A stretch of DNA of 44,670 nt, from assembly GCA_947176415.1 (NCBI GenBank), contig CAMWQJ010000009.1:1-44670 (forward strand), given 5' to 3'. Each line of letters begins with the position of its first letter. Within the stretch, counting starts at the first letter, position 1. The notes beneath the pieces were generated by a model, which did no database searches, had not been told where the DNA came from, and was given only the letters and a program-made list of their open reading frames with translations. Position numbers and translations under genes: made by a program. Positions 8,372 through 18,378 of the stretch are shown one piece after another. The stretch comes from an uncultured Ruminococcus sp. (GTDB lineage Bacteria > Bacillota > Clostridia > Oscillospirales > Ruminococcaceae).

Positions 8372-11044
8372 TCATTTAAGAACAGTTATAAATTTCATTA
8401 CAAATCTGTGAATAAAATCGGACTGTCCGTAAATTTTTTCCGCAAGCTCCGTGACGAATTGCAGACAAAAATCAGTTTCAGACTTGTCGGGTTTTTCACT
8501 GCTGAATCCTGCCTTAAGCGATATATCCATGAATGCACTGAATGCACCGTCTGCAAAAATCCGTCCGCCAAATTCTTTTTCCGCTAATTCGGCAAAGTCC
8601 TTGAAAGAAAGTTCGTCCTTGCTGATTTTCTGTGATTTAAGGAGCTTTTCGGCATAATTATACATAGCCGTGACCTCTTCTGCACTCTCTCCGCTGTTGA
8701 ATTTTCTGTTTCGTGAATAAATAATCAGCCGTCTTCTTCCGTATACCATAAGCACCGCACCGCCTGTTATAAAAATAACTGCCAGTATATTTTTAACGGT
8801 TTTCGGCATTTGTTTTTTAGTGCCGTGTCCGACATGGCGGACGTTTTTTGTGCCTGTGACGGTTGTCGTAACGGTCGTTGTGGTAGCTCGTGTGCCTGTG
8901 CGACGTGACGACTGCCGTGTTGTAGTTTCGTCGGATTCTGTGGGAAAAGCAGTTGTTTCGGTTTCGGGAGGAGTGGGCGGTGCGGTTGTTTCCGTGGCTA
9001 TCGACATATCAGAGTATCCGGCGGTAAATTCAAACGGAATCCAGCCGTAGCCGTCGAGATAAACTTCCGCCCATGCGTGACTTCTGTTGTCCTTGACATC
9101 TATTGTATAAGTGCCGTCGGAATTTGCCGTGCTGTTGTTGAAGTCCTCGCCGACGATGACGTAACCTGTCGCATATCTCGCAGGAATTCCCGCCATTCTC
9201 GCAAGCATTACGCCCGAAGTAGCGTAATGAATACAATAGCCCTTGTGGTTTTCGAGGAGAAAATAATTTACAAAATCACGGTTTGCAGGGGTTTTTCCAG
9301 GGCTTAGCGAATATTCGTTTTCCTCGCCGATTCTGTCACGAATCATTGTAAGAATTTCAAGTTTTTCCTGTGCCGAGTTTATACTGTCCGTATATTGCAG
9401 AATGTCGCCGTATGCCTCACGGACTTCCTGCATATTTTCATTGTCGGGAACTTGCAGATAATTCTTGTATACAAACTCCTTGTATCTCGTTTGAAAAAGC
9501 TGTCCGAGAATCACGTTTCCGTTTGAATAGGTGTAGCTGTCGTTGTCAAACGGCATTTCGCTTTCCGTATTGAATACGTCATCATAGACAAAAAGCCCGT
9601 TTTCCGTGCAGTACTTACTTACTTTTTCGGCGATTTCGGCGTTTGCAATACCGCTTACTGAATAGGTATTCTGCATGGACTCGCCTAAATTCCGTGCTAT
9701 AACGTCGTTTGGTATCAATATGAATTTATACGAAAACTCGTTTTCGTCCTTGCGTTTGGACGAAACAGTCATATCAAAATTATACGTGAGATTGCCGAAA
9801 TTGTCCGTGCCGTAGGGAGCAAAGCTCTTGTCGTCTTTTAGCTTTGACTTTATCCGAATGTTAGCCGTCGGAACGTCAGGAACGGCATTCCGTCCGAAAA
9901 GCGAGGCAAAATCTTGCGGATATACGCCATAGTTCTTGAAGTCGGTGAACAGCGGATTTTTATATACACTGTCACTAAGGTCTGTCCATTCGTTATCACT
10001 GTAAACAGCACCCGTATATTCTTTTAAATAAATGGCACTCTCTGTTATTCGGTCGATGTTTACGTTCAGGTCGGTAGTATTTTTGTATTTCAGCCTGTCG
10101 GTTGTGCCGAGTCTGTGCCTGTCGTACTTGAACGAAAAACCAAATGCACTCGTTAGGCGAGACACGCTTTCTGCCAGATTTTCGACGGAAAATGAATTTA
10201 TAGCGTCCCTTATTTCAACACGCTTGCGGTTGAGTTCATCGCTTCTTTTGTAGTCGGAAACGCTGATAAAAGCTGAGGCAACAGCCGTGATGACAAGAGT
10301 TAAAAGAATTAAAAAAAGTCCGCATTTTTCCGTGACTTTAAGTCTCATCTGCCTTTTCGGGAAAAAAGTATTATCTTTCCGCACAAATCCGCCGTTTCCG
10401 CCGTTAATTTCGCCTACATCGATAGTTGACATTGAGAGGAGGGCGAGCCAGTAAGCCACAGTCATTACGCCCCAGAAAACAGGAATTTCAATTCCGTTGT
10501 AAAGACCTGCTTCAATTATCGGAAAAGTAGAAATAAGCGGAAGTATCGGATTCGGGTGATAAATCGTGAAAAAATAGATAATCATTGCAAGTAGCCATGC
10601 GACAAACACGAAAAGCACCGTTACCGACTGCGTTTCAAGGTCGGGGGGGAGCGACTTGTAATAATTTATCTCCGTGTGGTATGAGTCGCTGTAGATGATG
10701 TTGTACATGAACTTAAAACCCATGGCTATGCTGTCGATAAACCTGTAAGCCGTCGCCACGAAGATTCCCATTGATATGAGAATTGCACAAAGAGCGTGTT
10801 TTCCGACGACGGACAGGATTATGTAAAAAAGCGAAGCAATCGCCGAGGCGAGAATGAGAGTATTTTTATTATAGTTGAAGCTGAACATTCCGAGAAACGA
10901 CATAATTACCGAAATATAGCCGATTATCGCAATAATTATTGCCTCGGGTTTTCTCGTGTCGGGACGCTTTTTCTTTACCGACATCACGATACTGTCGCAA
11001 ATCACAACGCCGTTATTGTTCTGTAAAATTTTTTTCTTTTTCAT
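8372..11044 (-). CDS. membrane-anchored transglutaminase-like protein (TgpA type)
   Basis: An 890 aa protein. An N-terminal half carries about six membrane helices within residues 35-270. An extracellular region follows with a transglutaminase-like papain fold: nucleophile Cys604 (GYCIHYA) and His656 (SHAWAEVY). The position usually held by Asp is Glu672 (WIPFEFTAGY). A Thr/Pro-rich linker (about 690-760), another membrane helix and a cytoplasmic DUF4129-like tail complete it. The set MoxR ATPase, DUF58 protein and TgpA-like transglutaminase is a recurrent operon thought to act at the cell surface, perhaps on protein cross-linking or proteolysis. ATG 11044 is preceded by GGGGCGG. The Thr-rich stretch makes the complementary strand look repetitive. 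Confidence 0.9.
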   Translation of the reverse strand: MKKKKILQNNNGVVICDSIVMSVKKKRPDTRKPEAIIIAIIGYISVIMSFLGMFSFNYNKNTLILASAIASLFYIILSVVGKHALCAILISMGIFVATAYRFIDSIAMGFKFMYNIIYSDSYHTEINYYKSLPPDLETQSVTVLFVFVAWLLAMIIYFFTIYHPNPILPLISTFPIIEAGLYNGIEIPVFWGVMTVAYWLALLSMSTIDVGEINGGNGGFVRKDNTFFPKRQMRLKVTEKCGLFLILLTLVITAVASAFISVSDYKRSDELNRKRVEIRDAINSFSVENLAESVSRLTSAFGFSFKYDRHRLGTTDRLKYKNTTDLNVNIDRITESAIYLKEYTGAVYSDNEWTDLSDSVYKNPLFTDFKNYGVYPQDFASLFGRNAVPDVPTANIRIKSKLKDDKSFAPYGTDNFGNLTYNFDMTVSSKRKDENEFSYKFILIPNDVIARNLGESMQNTYSVSGIANAEIAEKVSKYCTENGLFVYDDVFNTESEMPFDNDSYTYSNGNVILGQLFQTRYKEFVYKNYLQVPDNENMQEVREAYGDILQYTDSINSAQEKLEILTMIRDRIGEENEYSLSPGKTPANRDFVNYFLLENHKGYCIHYATSGVMLARMAGIPARYATGYVIVGEDFNNSTANSDGTYTIDVKDNRSHAWAEVYLDGYGWIPFEFTAGYSDMSIATETTAPPTPPETETTAFPTESDETTTRQSSRRTGTRATTTTVTTTVTGTKNVRHVGHGTKKQMPKTVKNILAVIFITGGAVLMVYGRRRLIIYSRNRKFNSGESAEEVTAMYNYAEKLLKSQKISKDELSFKDFAELAEKEFGGRIFADGAFSAFMDISLKAGFSSEKPDKSETDFCLQFVTELAEKIYGQSDFIHRFVMKFITVLK

Positions 11045-11056
11045 GCCACCGCCCCT

Positions 11057-12250
11057 TTAAAGTTCTATATCCCTGACGGACTGCGTTATCCTGCCTATTA
11101 CTACGGGTATAGTATTCAGCTCCGAAAATCCTCCGCACACTTCAACAGCCGATTCAGGAGATTTGACGACAATAACGGCATTTCTTATATCAGCATCAAT
11201 ATTTTCCTCTATATAGTGCAGAACAGGCGTACCGGGGACGGAAGTTATAAACGTGAACGACGAAAGAGAGATGTTGGAATTTATCTGAAAATATCTCTCG
11301 GGAAGTTCACAGTAAAGATTGTCATTTACTGAGAGTATAAGATTATGCACCGCCGAGGCGAGTATTTCCTCACTTGTAACCGTTATTTCGCTAAATTCTT
11401 TCAGCGTGGCATTGTAGTAGACAATTGTGTGTATGCGTTCATTTTCAATCAGAAACTGAGATATTGACATGAGCGTTTCGACGAGTGTATCAAAAACGGG
11501 GAGTGTGTATTCCGAGTCCTCGTAGCACTTTAAATTGATAAAGAGCATACACGGCACGTCAACAGGCAGACTATAGTCTTTTACGATAAACTCGTCCCTT
11601 TTGGAACTAAGTTTCCAATGAATGCGGTTGATTTTATCGCCCTCTGTGTAGTCTCGGAGGTCGAAAATCTCCGACGGGTCGTCGCCTGCCTTGTTTTCCG
11701 AAAATACGGAACTTTCCTCGTTTTCACGGTCTGTATAGACAATACTTCCGCTTACGTCGTGGATTTCAGGCATTACGGCAATTTCGGCAGAGATGTTTTT
11801 CCCCGTCCTGAAGCGGAAAATCCTTAACGGGTCGTAGATGTTTATATAGGCGGAACGGATTTTCAGAATACCACAATAGCGTGAATTAATCTGAAAAGTT
11901 ATACGCTGAGTATTCCTGGCCTGAATCGGAAAAAGTAACTCAAATTCGTTAATCTGATTATTAAAAATATTATAATATTCAATATGTGCTTCCGCTTTTC
12001 CGACGGGAAAAATACTTCTGTTTGTCACGCAAAGCTGTACAGGAAAAGCGGAATTTTTCGGGGTTGTCTTGCTCTGCACTGCAAAATCGGTCTTAATGAG
12101 ATGTTTTGTGATTAAGGTTGTTATGAACATGACAACAGGCAGTACAGTAAATATTACTAATAGTATAAGAGAGAAATTCCAGACATACAGTATGTAAAAA
12201 AATATACATATTATTATCAGGATTAAAAAGAAGATTTTTGTCAGAATCAT
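11057..12250 (-). CDS. DUF58 domain protein
   Basis: A 397 aa protein with two adjacent N-terminal membrane segments (about residues 3-47), then a beta-rich region and the DUF58 signature (FDLRDYTEGDKINRIHWKLS) near residues 205-225. The remainder resembles a von Willebrand A-like fold (VPCMLFINLK). DUF58 proteins are co-encoded with MoxR ATPases, which probably act as chaperones or metal inserters for vWA-type partners. It starts five bases after the moxR stop, its ribosome site AAAGGTAA overlaps the end of moxR, and it is followed by the transglutaminase gene. Family assignment is firm, function unknown. Confidence 0.9.
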   Translation of the reverse strand: MILTKIFFLILIIICIFFYILYVWNFSLILLVIFTVLPVVMFITTLITKHLIKTDFAVQSKTTPKNSAFPVQLCVTNRSIFPVGKAEAHIEYYNIFNNQINEFELLFPIQARNTQRITFQINSRYCGILKIRSAYINIYDPLRIFRFRTGKNISAEIAVMPEIHDVSGSIVYTDRENEESSVFSENKAGDDPSEIFDLRDYTEGDKINRIHWKLSSKRDEFIVKDYSLPVDVPCMLFINLKCYEDSEYTLPVFDTLVETLMSISQFLIENERIHTIVYYNATLKEFSEITVTSEEILASAVHNLILSVNDNLYCELPERYFQINSNISLSSFTFITSVPGTPVLHYIEENIDADIRNAVIVVKSPESAVEVCGGFSELNTIPVVIGRITQSVRDIEL

Positions 12251-12255
12251 GGCAA

Positions 12256-13206
12256 TTACCTTTTTTCAATCCCAGGAGTGGGAACGGATTTGATTATTTC
12301 ATTTACTATATCCGTCGCTGTCAGGTCTGAGAGTTTAGCTTTCGGACTAAGCATAATTCTATGCTCGAAAACGTCGTGGCATATAAAATTAACGTCGTCG
12401 GGGATAACATAGTCACGTCCCATAGCCACGGCAATTCCCCTTGAAATATTCATCAGTGCGAGCGTGCCACGTGGACTTATGCCGAGTTTAAGCATAGGGT
12501 GGTTGCGTGTTGCGGAGGCGAGAGCAACGATATATTCATAAATTCTGTCGTCAATGTAAATATTTGAAATATACTCCTGCAATTCAAGGATAGAATCCGT
12601 ATCCGCAACGGGATTTACCCTTTCAAGCGGATTATCAGTCGATTTGGATTTCAGAATAGATACTTCACCGCTGAAATCAGGATATCCCATGCTGAGTTTA
12701 ACCATGAATCTGTCAAGCTGTGAGTCAGGCAGACTGTGAGTGCCGGCAGAGCCGATAGGATTTTGCGTTGCGATTACGGTATATGGCTCGGGGAGATTAT
12801 AGGTAACTCCGTCGACTGTTATGCTTTTTTCCTCCATGAGTTCGAGAAGTGCGGATTGTGTTTTGCTCGATGTGCGGTTGATTTCGTCCGCAAGAAAAAG
12901 ATTGCAGAAAGCAACGCCACGCCTAAATTCAAATGTATTCTCCGACTTGTTGTAAACCGAAAAACCCGTTACATCGGACGGAAGCACGTCAGGTGTAAAC
13001 TGCATACGATTGTGTTCGAGGGAGAGAGCCTTTGAAAAAGCGAGTGCGAGCGTTGTTTTGCCAACTCCTGGGATATCCTCAATCAGCACATGACCTTTAC
13101 ACAGAATAGTCAGCAGAACTTTAACGATAATTCTGTCCTTGCCGATTACCGCTTTTTTAACTTCGTTTAAAATTTTATTAATCTGATTTGAATAATAGTT
13201 GCCCAT
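12256..13206 (-). CDS. MoxR family AAA+ ATPase
   Basis: A 316 aa ATPase. Walker A is GVGKTT (residues 47-52), Walker B is LFLADE (103-108), and the sensor-type motif is IATQNPIGSAGTHSLPDSQLDRF, followed by the MoxR lid domain. MoxR proteins are chaperone-like AAA+ enzymes that assemble or activate partner proteins, typically the DUF58/vWA proteins encoded next door, as here. ATG 13206 has AGGAGA upstream. It is the first gene of a four-gene minus-strand operon that begins after the ftsH terminator; I could not pick out a convincing promoter in the 30 bases available. Confidence 0.94.
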   Translation of the reverse strand: MGNYYSNQINKILNEVKKAVIGKDRIIVKVLLTILCKGHVLIEDIPGVGKTTLALAFSKALSLEHNRMQFTPDVLPSDVTGFSVYNKSENTFEFRRGVAFCNLFLADEINRTSSKTQSALLELMEEKSITVDGVTYNLPEPYTVIATQNPIGSAGTHSLPDSQLDRFMVKLSMGYPDFSGEVSILKSKSTDNPLERVNPVADTDSILELQEYISNIYIDDRIYEYIVALASATRNHPMLKLGISPRGTLALMNISRGIAVAMGRDYVIPDDVNFICHDVFEHRIMLSPKAKLSDLTATDIVNEIIKSVPTPGIEKR

Positions 13207-13234
13207 TTTCTTTTCTCCTGTTTTTTAATTAATT

Positions 13235-13275
13235 AAACAAAACGGGACTGCACGGATTTTTCTACAGCAGTCCCG
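13235..13275 (-). terminator. intrinsic terminator after ftsH
   Basis: CGGGACTGC (13243-13251) pairs with GCAGTCCCG (13267-13275) around a 15-base loop. On the minus strand it is followed by TTTTGTTT. It separates the rnj-ftsH operon from moxR. Confidence 0.82.
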
Positions 13276-13288
13276 ATATTATTAAGGG

Positions 13289-15184
13289 TTATTCTTTTTC
13301 GTCTGTAACACTGCTGTCATCGGGTTTTTCAAAATCATAAAGAACATCTTCCGTTATTTCGCCCCTCATGAGACTTTCAAAGTCATCGCCGTCGATTTTC
13401 TCGAATTTCAGCAGATAATGTGCCAGCAGATGCAGTTTATCCATGTTGGCGCTGAGAATATCGGTACAGTCGCTGTATGCCTTATGGATTATTGAAGCCA
13501 CCTCAGCATCAATCTCGCCTGCCACAGCCTCGCTGTAGTTTCGTGTATGTCCGTAATCCTTGCCGAGAAATACTTCGTCATTGTCCGAGCCGTAAACGAC
13601 AGTACCGAGCTTTTTGGAAAAACCGTACTTTGTAACCATGTTGCGTGCGGTTGTGGTTGCACGTTCTATATCGTTTGAAGCACCTGTGCAGATGTCGTCA
13701 AGGACAAGTTCTTCCGCCACACGTCCGCCGAGGAGCATTATAATGCTTTCACGCATCTGATTTCTTGAAACGTGCTGGTCGTCATTGTCGGGGCGTGTTA
13801 CGGTAAGACCTGCCGCCATGCCACGCTGAATTATGGTAACCTGATGAACTTTGTCCTGTGTCGGCAGATTATAGGCGGTTATTGCGTGTCCTGCCTCGTG
13901 ATAAGCCGTTACACGCCTGTCGTGTTCGGAAACTATTCTTGACTTCTTTTCAGGACCTGCGATTACTTTCATTGTAGCGTCCTCAATGTCTTTTTCAGTG
14001 ATTGCCAGTCTTTCAGCACGTGCGGCGAGGAGTGCCGCCTCATTGAGAAGATTTTCGAGGTCTGCACCCGTAAAGCCCTGCGTCGTCTGAGCGATTACTT
14101 TAAGGTCAACGTCAGGTGCTAACGGCTTGTTTTTTGCATGAACATTAAGGATTTCCTCACGTCCCTTAACGTCGGGATAGCCGACTACAATCTGTCTGTC
14201 AAAACGTCCTGGGCGGAGAAGTGCGGGGTCGAGAATATCACGCCTGTTTGTTGCAGCTATCACAATAACGCTCTCATTTCCTGTAAATCCGTCCATCTCA
14301 ACAAGAAGCTGATTAAGGGTCTGTTCTCTCTCGTCGTGACCACCTCCGAGACCTGCACCCCTGTGCCGTCCGACTGCGTCTATTTCGTCAATGAAAATTA
14401 TTGCGGGAGCGTGCTTTTTAGCCTGTTCAAACAAATCACGCACACGTGAAGCACCTACGCCCACGAACATTTCCACGAAGTCCGAGCCTGAAATCGGGAA
14501 AAACGGACAGCCTGCTTCGCCTGCAACAGCCCTTGCGAGAAGCGTTTTACCTGTTCCGGGAGGTCCGAGAAGAAGAACGCCTTTCGGGACTTTTGCACCT
14601 ATTTCCTCATATTTTTTCGGATTTTTAAGGAAGTCCACAACCTCCTCAAGCTCCTGTTTTTCCTCTTCTGCACCTGCAACATCGGCAAAAGTAGCTTTTC
14701 TTGCACTTGCCTGATTTTTCAGATTAGCTTTTCCGAATGACGAATATTTTCCTCCGCCACCGCTTTGTTTCATCATAAACCAGAGAATAGCAATTCCGAG
14801 TATAATAGTAAGAATTACAGGGATAAGCGAATAGAGCCACGTACGGTCAGTAATTTTTATATAGTCCTGTTCGAGCGGTTCTTTCGGATATTTTTTATTG
14901 TATTCCTGCCTGTAGTTTTCCGTGTCGCTGAGAAAAATATTTACATTAGGGACTTCATATTTCTTTTTTGTTTCTTCGCCTCTCAGCTGATAAGTAAGCT
15001 CACCTGTACCGAGGTCAAGCCTGTAATATGATACCTCGTATTTGTCAAAATGGCTTATTACAGCGGTATAGTCCTCTTTAGCCGTTGTTGCACTTAGTTT
15101 TGAACTCACGAAATAAATGCAGAATATAGCGAGCATGACGATGAAAAGATAGGTGAAAATGCCTCTGTTCTTTTTTGGTGTCAA
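13289..15184 (-). CDS. ftsH: ATP-dependent zinc metalloprotease FtsH
   Basis: A membrane-bound AAA+ protease that degrades misfolded membrane proteins and regulators. Two N-terminal membrane helices (about residues 8-27 and 116-138) flank an extracytoplasmic domain. These are followed by Walker A GPPGTGKT (near 207), FIDEIDAVG (Walker B), the second region of homology [20 protein letters not shown], and the zinc motif HEAGH (near 430). The start is probably TTG 15184 (631 aa), because GGAG lies eight bases before it; a GTG three codons upstream (15193) has that GGA directly against it and no usable site. It is the last gene of the rnj-gdpP-rplI-dnaB-tilS-ftsH series and ends at a terminator. 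Confidence 0.96.
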   Translation of the reverse strand: MTPKKNRGIFTYLFIVMLAIFCIYFVSSKLSATTAKEDYTAVISHFDKYEVSYYRLDLGTGELTYQLRGEETKKKYEVPNVNIFLSDTENYRQEYNKKYPKEPLEQDYIKITDRTWLYSLIPVILTIILGIAILWFMMKQSGGGGKYSSFGKANLKNQASARKATFADVAGAEEEKQELEEVVDFLKNPKKYEEIGAKVPKGVLLLGPPGTGKTLLARAVAGEAGCPFFPISGSDFVEMFVGVGASRVRDLFEQAKKHAPAIIFIDEIDAVGRHRGAGLGGGHDEREQTLNQLLVEMDGFTGNESVIVIAATNRRDILDPALLRPGRFDRQIVVGYPDVKGREEILNVHAKNKPLAPDVDLKVIAQTTQGFTGADLENLLNEAALLAARAERLAITEKDIEDATMKVIAGPEKKSRIVSEHDRRVTAYHEAGHAITAYNLPTQDKVHQVTIIQRGMAAGLTVTRPDNDDQHVSRNQMRESIIMLLGGRVAEELVLDDICTGASNDIERATTTARNMVTKYGFSKKLGTVVYGSDNDEVFLGKDYGHTRNYSEAVAGEIDAEVASIIHKAYSDCTDILSANMDKLHLLAHYLLKFEKIDGDDFESLMRGEITEDVLYDFEKPDDSSVTDEKE

Positions 15185-15203
15185 AATATCCACTCCAATC
15201 TTG

Positions 15204-16544
15204 TTATTTGTTTTTTACTGAAATTTTCAGGAATTTCACGGTATTCCCGTCGGGAGCTACACGTTCCGCAATGCCGAGGGATTCGGCAAAAATCGTCCCC
15301 TTTTCGTCCTCAATAAAATGCAGGGTATCACGTTTTTCAGGGGGAATTTTTTCATTGATAAGTTTCTTTACGAAAGATGTGAAATTTCGTCCCTGAAGTT
15401 TTATTTTATCTCCGAATTTACGGCTACGCAAAAACGCCCTGCCTATTATTTTATCATAATCCAAGAGATAAAATGTTAATTTTTTGTGAACAGAATCAAT
15501 TTTCCGCAAACTATCACAAAGCAGAATCTCGCAGGTTAGAATCCTGTCGGGAAATATCGAATTTTCGCCCATGACAAGTGCAGACGATACAGTCTGATTT
15601 TCCGCTGTTTTCGGGATTTTTTTAAGTTCAGCCGTCTGTCTGTCGGAAACAAAAAACATATCGTCCGAAATATTTATTTTACCGCCTTTGATTAAAATAT
15701 TATCCATGTCCGCAAGTCTTTTGTGAGAATAGGAAAGTGAATTTTCCGCAAGTATTTTTGAAATACAACGTCTCCTGACGACCTCGTGAAAGTCGCCGAG
15801 ACCGCAGAAACTGTTGCCGTTTCGGCACTGAATAAGGGCTTTTTCCGTCTCGGACTCGATGAGACTGTTTTCCGACCGCACCGCCGAAATTGAATTTACA
15901 GACGTTTCAATCACGGAAGAATTTATTTCTTTCAGGACGGGAATAATCATGTGGCGGATTTTATTTCTCGTGTAGTCGTCCGAAAGATTAGTGCTGTCCG
16001 TAACGAAGTCCTGATTAATATTTATAAGATATTTTTCTATCTCCGCACGGCTTACCGCAAGTAGCGGACGGATTATGTTTTCTCGGACGGGCGGTATTCC
16101 CGAAAGTCCACGCAGAGCCGTACCTCTTGCGAGATTGAGAATTATGGTTTCCAGATTGTCATCGGCGTTGTGGGCGGTTGCAATTTTCGCACCCACGGAG
16201 TTTTCCGCAAAAACCGAATATCTCATTATTCTTGCACTTTCCTCGACAGAGACGGAATTTTTCTTCGCATATTCAGGTACATTGCATGATACGGCTTTAA
16301 AAGGTACGTTGATTTTATTGCAAAGTTCACGGCAGAAATTTTCGTCCCTGTCACTTTCTCTGCCACGTATACAGTGATTTACATGAATGGCTTTTACCGA
16401 AAAAAGCCCTGTTTTCCGACTTAAACCGTATAACACAAGAAGAAGGCAGACACTGTCCGCACCGCCTGAAAGACCGCATATAACAGTATCGCCCTTATTT
16501 ATCATATTATGTTGTTTTATGAAATTAAAAATTTTATCTATCAT
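15204..16544 (-). CDS. tilS: tRNA(Ile)-lysidine synthase
   Basis: It converts C34 of the CAU-anticodon tRNA-Ile to lysidine, allowing AUA decoding; it is essential in most bacteria. The 446 aa protein has the N-type ATP pyrophosphatase loop SGGADS at residues 26-31, HNADDNLET, and LRGLSGIPP, followed by TilS substrate-binding C-terminal domains (about 230-440). ATG 16544 is three bases past the dnaB stop with GGAG nine bases upstream, inside dnaB. ftsH follows within 20 bases; the tilS-ftsH neighbourhood is typical of Firmicutes. Confidence 0.95.
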   Translation of the reverse strand: MIDKIFNFIKQHNMINKGDTVICGLSGGADSVCLLLVLYGLSRKTGLFSVKAIHVNHCIRGRESDRDENFCRELCNKINVPFKAVSCNVPEYAKKNSVSVEESARIMRYSVFAENSVGAKIATAHNADDNLETIILNLARGTALRGLSGIPPVRENIIRPLLAVSRAEIEKYLININQDFVTDSTNLSDDYTRNKIRHMIIPVLKEINSSVIETSVNSISAVRSENSLIESETEKALIQCRNGNSFCGLGDFHEVVRRRCISKILAENSLSYSHKRLADMDNILIKGGKINISDDMFFVSDRQTAELKKIPKTAENQTVSSALVMGENSIFPDRILTCEILLCDSLRKIDSVHKKLTFYLLDYDKIIGRAFLRSRKFGDKIKLQGRNFTSFVKKLINEKIPPEKRDTLHFIEDEKGTIFAESLGIAERVAPDGNTVKFLKISVKNK

Positions 16545-16547
16545 TTA

Positions 16548-17900
16548 TCAAGTCTCCGCAGGGTTGCTGTAATCTGGGTTTGAAAAACGTGTGTGACTGC
16601 CGTCCCATATAAGCTGGACAGTTCCCGTCTCGCCGTGACGGTTTTTTGAAACAATACACTCCGCTATGTTCTGCTGGGTGCTTTCCTTGTTATAGTATGC
16701 GTCACGGTAAAGAAAAAGTACAATATCTGCGTCCTGTTCGATAGAACCTGATTCACGCAAATCCGACAGCATAGGTCTTTTGTCGGTACGGCTTTCGACC
16801 GCACGTGAAAGTTGTGAGAGGAGAATAACAGGCACATTTAATTCTTTTGCCATGATTTTAAGCTGTCGGGTTATTTCAGATACTACGACCGCCCTGTTGT
16901 CAGAGCGTGAAGTGGACTCAATCAGCTGTAAATAGTCTATGATAACAAGTCCGAGATTCTTGACACGTCTGAGTTTGGCTTTCATCTGCTGAACCGTCAT
17001 GCCGGCAGTATCGTCTATGTATAGCGGAAGTCCGCTCAGATAGCCGGCACCGGTTGCAAGCTTTACCCATTCTTCTCCGCTTATTCTGCCGTTGCGTAAA
17101 GAATTTGAGTCAACGAGCGATTCAGTGGAAAGAATACGTGTAGCGAGCTGTTCTTTAGACATTTCGAGATTAAAAGTCACAACGTCCTTTGAAGTGCGTT
17201 TGGCGACGTTTACGGCTATATTCATGGCAAAAGCCGTCTTTCCCATTGCGGGACGTGCGGCTATTATAACGAGGTCTGATTTATTTAAACCCGATATTAT
17301 AGTATCGAGAAAAGAAAAACCCGTCCTTGCACCTATGTATTTTTCCTTGTCAGGTCCTGAAATTTTTCCGAGCCTGTCGTAAGCCTCAAGAACCGCTTCC
17401 GAAATGGGTACAAGTCCCTGAGTATTACGCCCCTGACGTATGTCATAAATCTGTTGTTCGGCGGAATCAAGCAGAAGCTGAGGATTGTTTTCGCCTGACT
17501 GGATAGTCTCAATAATATTTTTTGCGACTTGGTTTAAACTTCTTATAAGATACCTGTCGGCAACGATTTTGCAGTAGCTTTTGACGTTGGCGGTCGAGGG
17601 GAGAATTTCGGCAATACCTGCGAGATACTGCCGTCCTTCGTCCATATTCTCGAAGATTCCGAGTCGCTGGGTTTCGTTTAAGACAGTGACGATGTCCACA
17701 GGAATATTTGAGGTAAACATTCTGAGAATAACTGAATAAATCGCCCTGTGCTGTTCGCTGTAGAAATATTCGGGCTTTATAAGCTCGATAACTTCGGACA
17801 AAACAGACGGGTCGGCAATCATGGCACCGATAACAGACTGTTCCGCCTCGATACTGTGTGGCAAATCGTCAGAAGAGAAAATTAAATTATTCTCACTCAT
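16548..17900 (-). CDS. dnaB: replicative DNA helicase
   Basis: The hexameric helicase that unwinds the replication fork (called DnaC in B. subtilis). The protein is 450 aa. The N-terminal DnaB domain begins LPHSIEAEQSVIGAMIADP, and the RecA-like C-terminal domain has Walker A ARPAMGKTAFA, LVIIDYLQLI (Walker B) and LSQLSRAVESR. ATG 17900 has GAAGG eight bases upstream, overlapping the end of rplI; an in-frame TTG at 17924 has no ribosome site. It follows rplI by four bases, giving the conserved Firmicute order gdpP-rplI-dnaB. Confidence 0.96.
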   Translation of the reverse strand: MSENNLIFSSDDLPHSIEAEQSVIGAMIADPSVLSEVIELIKPEYFYSEQHRAIYSVILRMFTSNIPVDIVTVLNETQRLGIFENMDEGRQYLAGIAEILPSTANVKSYCKIVADRYLIRSLNQVAKNIIETIQSGENNPQLLLDSAEQQIYDIRQGRNTQGLVPISEAVLEAYDRLGKISGPDKEKYIGARTGFSFLDTIISGLNKSDLVIIAARPAMGKTAFAMNIAVNVAKRTSKDVVTFNLEMSKEQLATRILSTESLVDSNSLRNGRISGEEWVKLATGAGYLSGLPLYIDDTAGMTVQQMKAKLRRVKNLGLVIIDYLQLIESTSRSDNRAVVVSEITRQLKIMAKELNVPVILLSQLSRAVESRTDKRPMLSDLRESGSIEQDADIVLFLYRDAYYNKESTQQNIAECIVSKNRHGETGTVQLIWDGSHTRFSNPDYSNPAET

Positions 17901-17904
17901 TCGC

Positions 17905-18351
17905 TCAGCCTTCGTCAACTTCAATGTCTATTTTTTCCGAAATACCGTTATACAGCTTGACAACGGCGGTATAAGAGCCGAAATTTTTTATGTCCGTGCC
18001 GAGTGTTATTTTTTTCTTGTCGACCTTTACGCCGAACTGTTCGTTTACAGCGTCGGCAACATTGCCTGTGGTTACCGAGCCAAAGAGCTTGCCGTTAGAG
18101 CCTGCCCTTGCCTTTATCGTAACTTTTCCGCCTTTTATTTTTTCAGCAGTTTCCTTGGCGTTCTGAATTTCAAGGTCTATCTTGTGCTGTGCGGAGGACT
18201 TCTGTCCAGCGAGTTCAGCCATATTCTTGGCGTTTGCCTCAACGGCGAGACCCTTAGGAATAAGCATATTCCTTGCGTAACCGTCGGCAACGTTCTTTAC
18301 TTCTCCCTTTTTTCCAGAGCCTTTCACGTCCTGTAAAAAAATAACTTTCAT
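17905..18351 (-). CDS. rplI: 50S ribosomal protein L9 (bL9)
   Basis: A 148 aa protein of normal bL9 length. It begins [21 protein letters not shown], followed by [13 protein letters not shown], the conserved N-terminal rRNA-binding domain. A long linker helix and a C-terminal domain ([15 protein letters not shown]) complete the dumbbell shape. AAGGAG lies about ten bases upstream of ATG 18351. It sits between gdpP and dnaB as in Bacillus. Confidence 0.98.
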   Translation of the reverse strand: MKVIFLQDVKGSGKKGEVKNVADGYARNMLIPKGLAVEANAKNMAELAGQKSSAQHKIDLEIQNAKETAEKIKGGKVTIKARAGSNGKLFGSVTTGNVADAVNEQFGVKVDKKKITLGTDIKNFGSYTAVVKLYNGISEKIDIEVDEG

Positions 18352-18378
18352 TTTCCAAAACTCCTTTTCATTTTTTTA

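Noticed and set aside
8820-9050. Repetitive GTCGTAACGG-like stretch that could be a DNA repeat
   Set aside because: It encodes the Thr/Pro-rich linker of the transglutaminase on the minus strand; the repetition follows from Thr codons.
17900-17924. TTG 17924 as the dnaB start
   Set aside because: It lies inside rplI with no ribosome site; ATG 17900 has GAAGG at proper distance.
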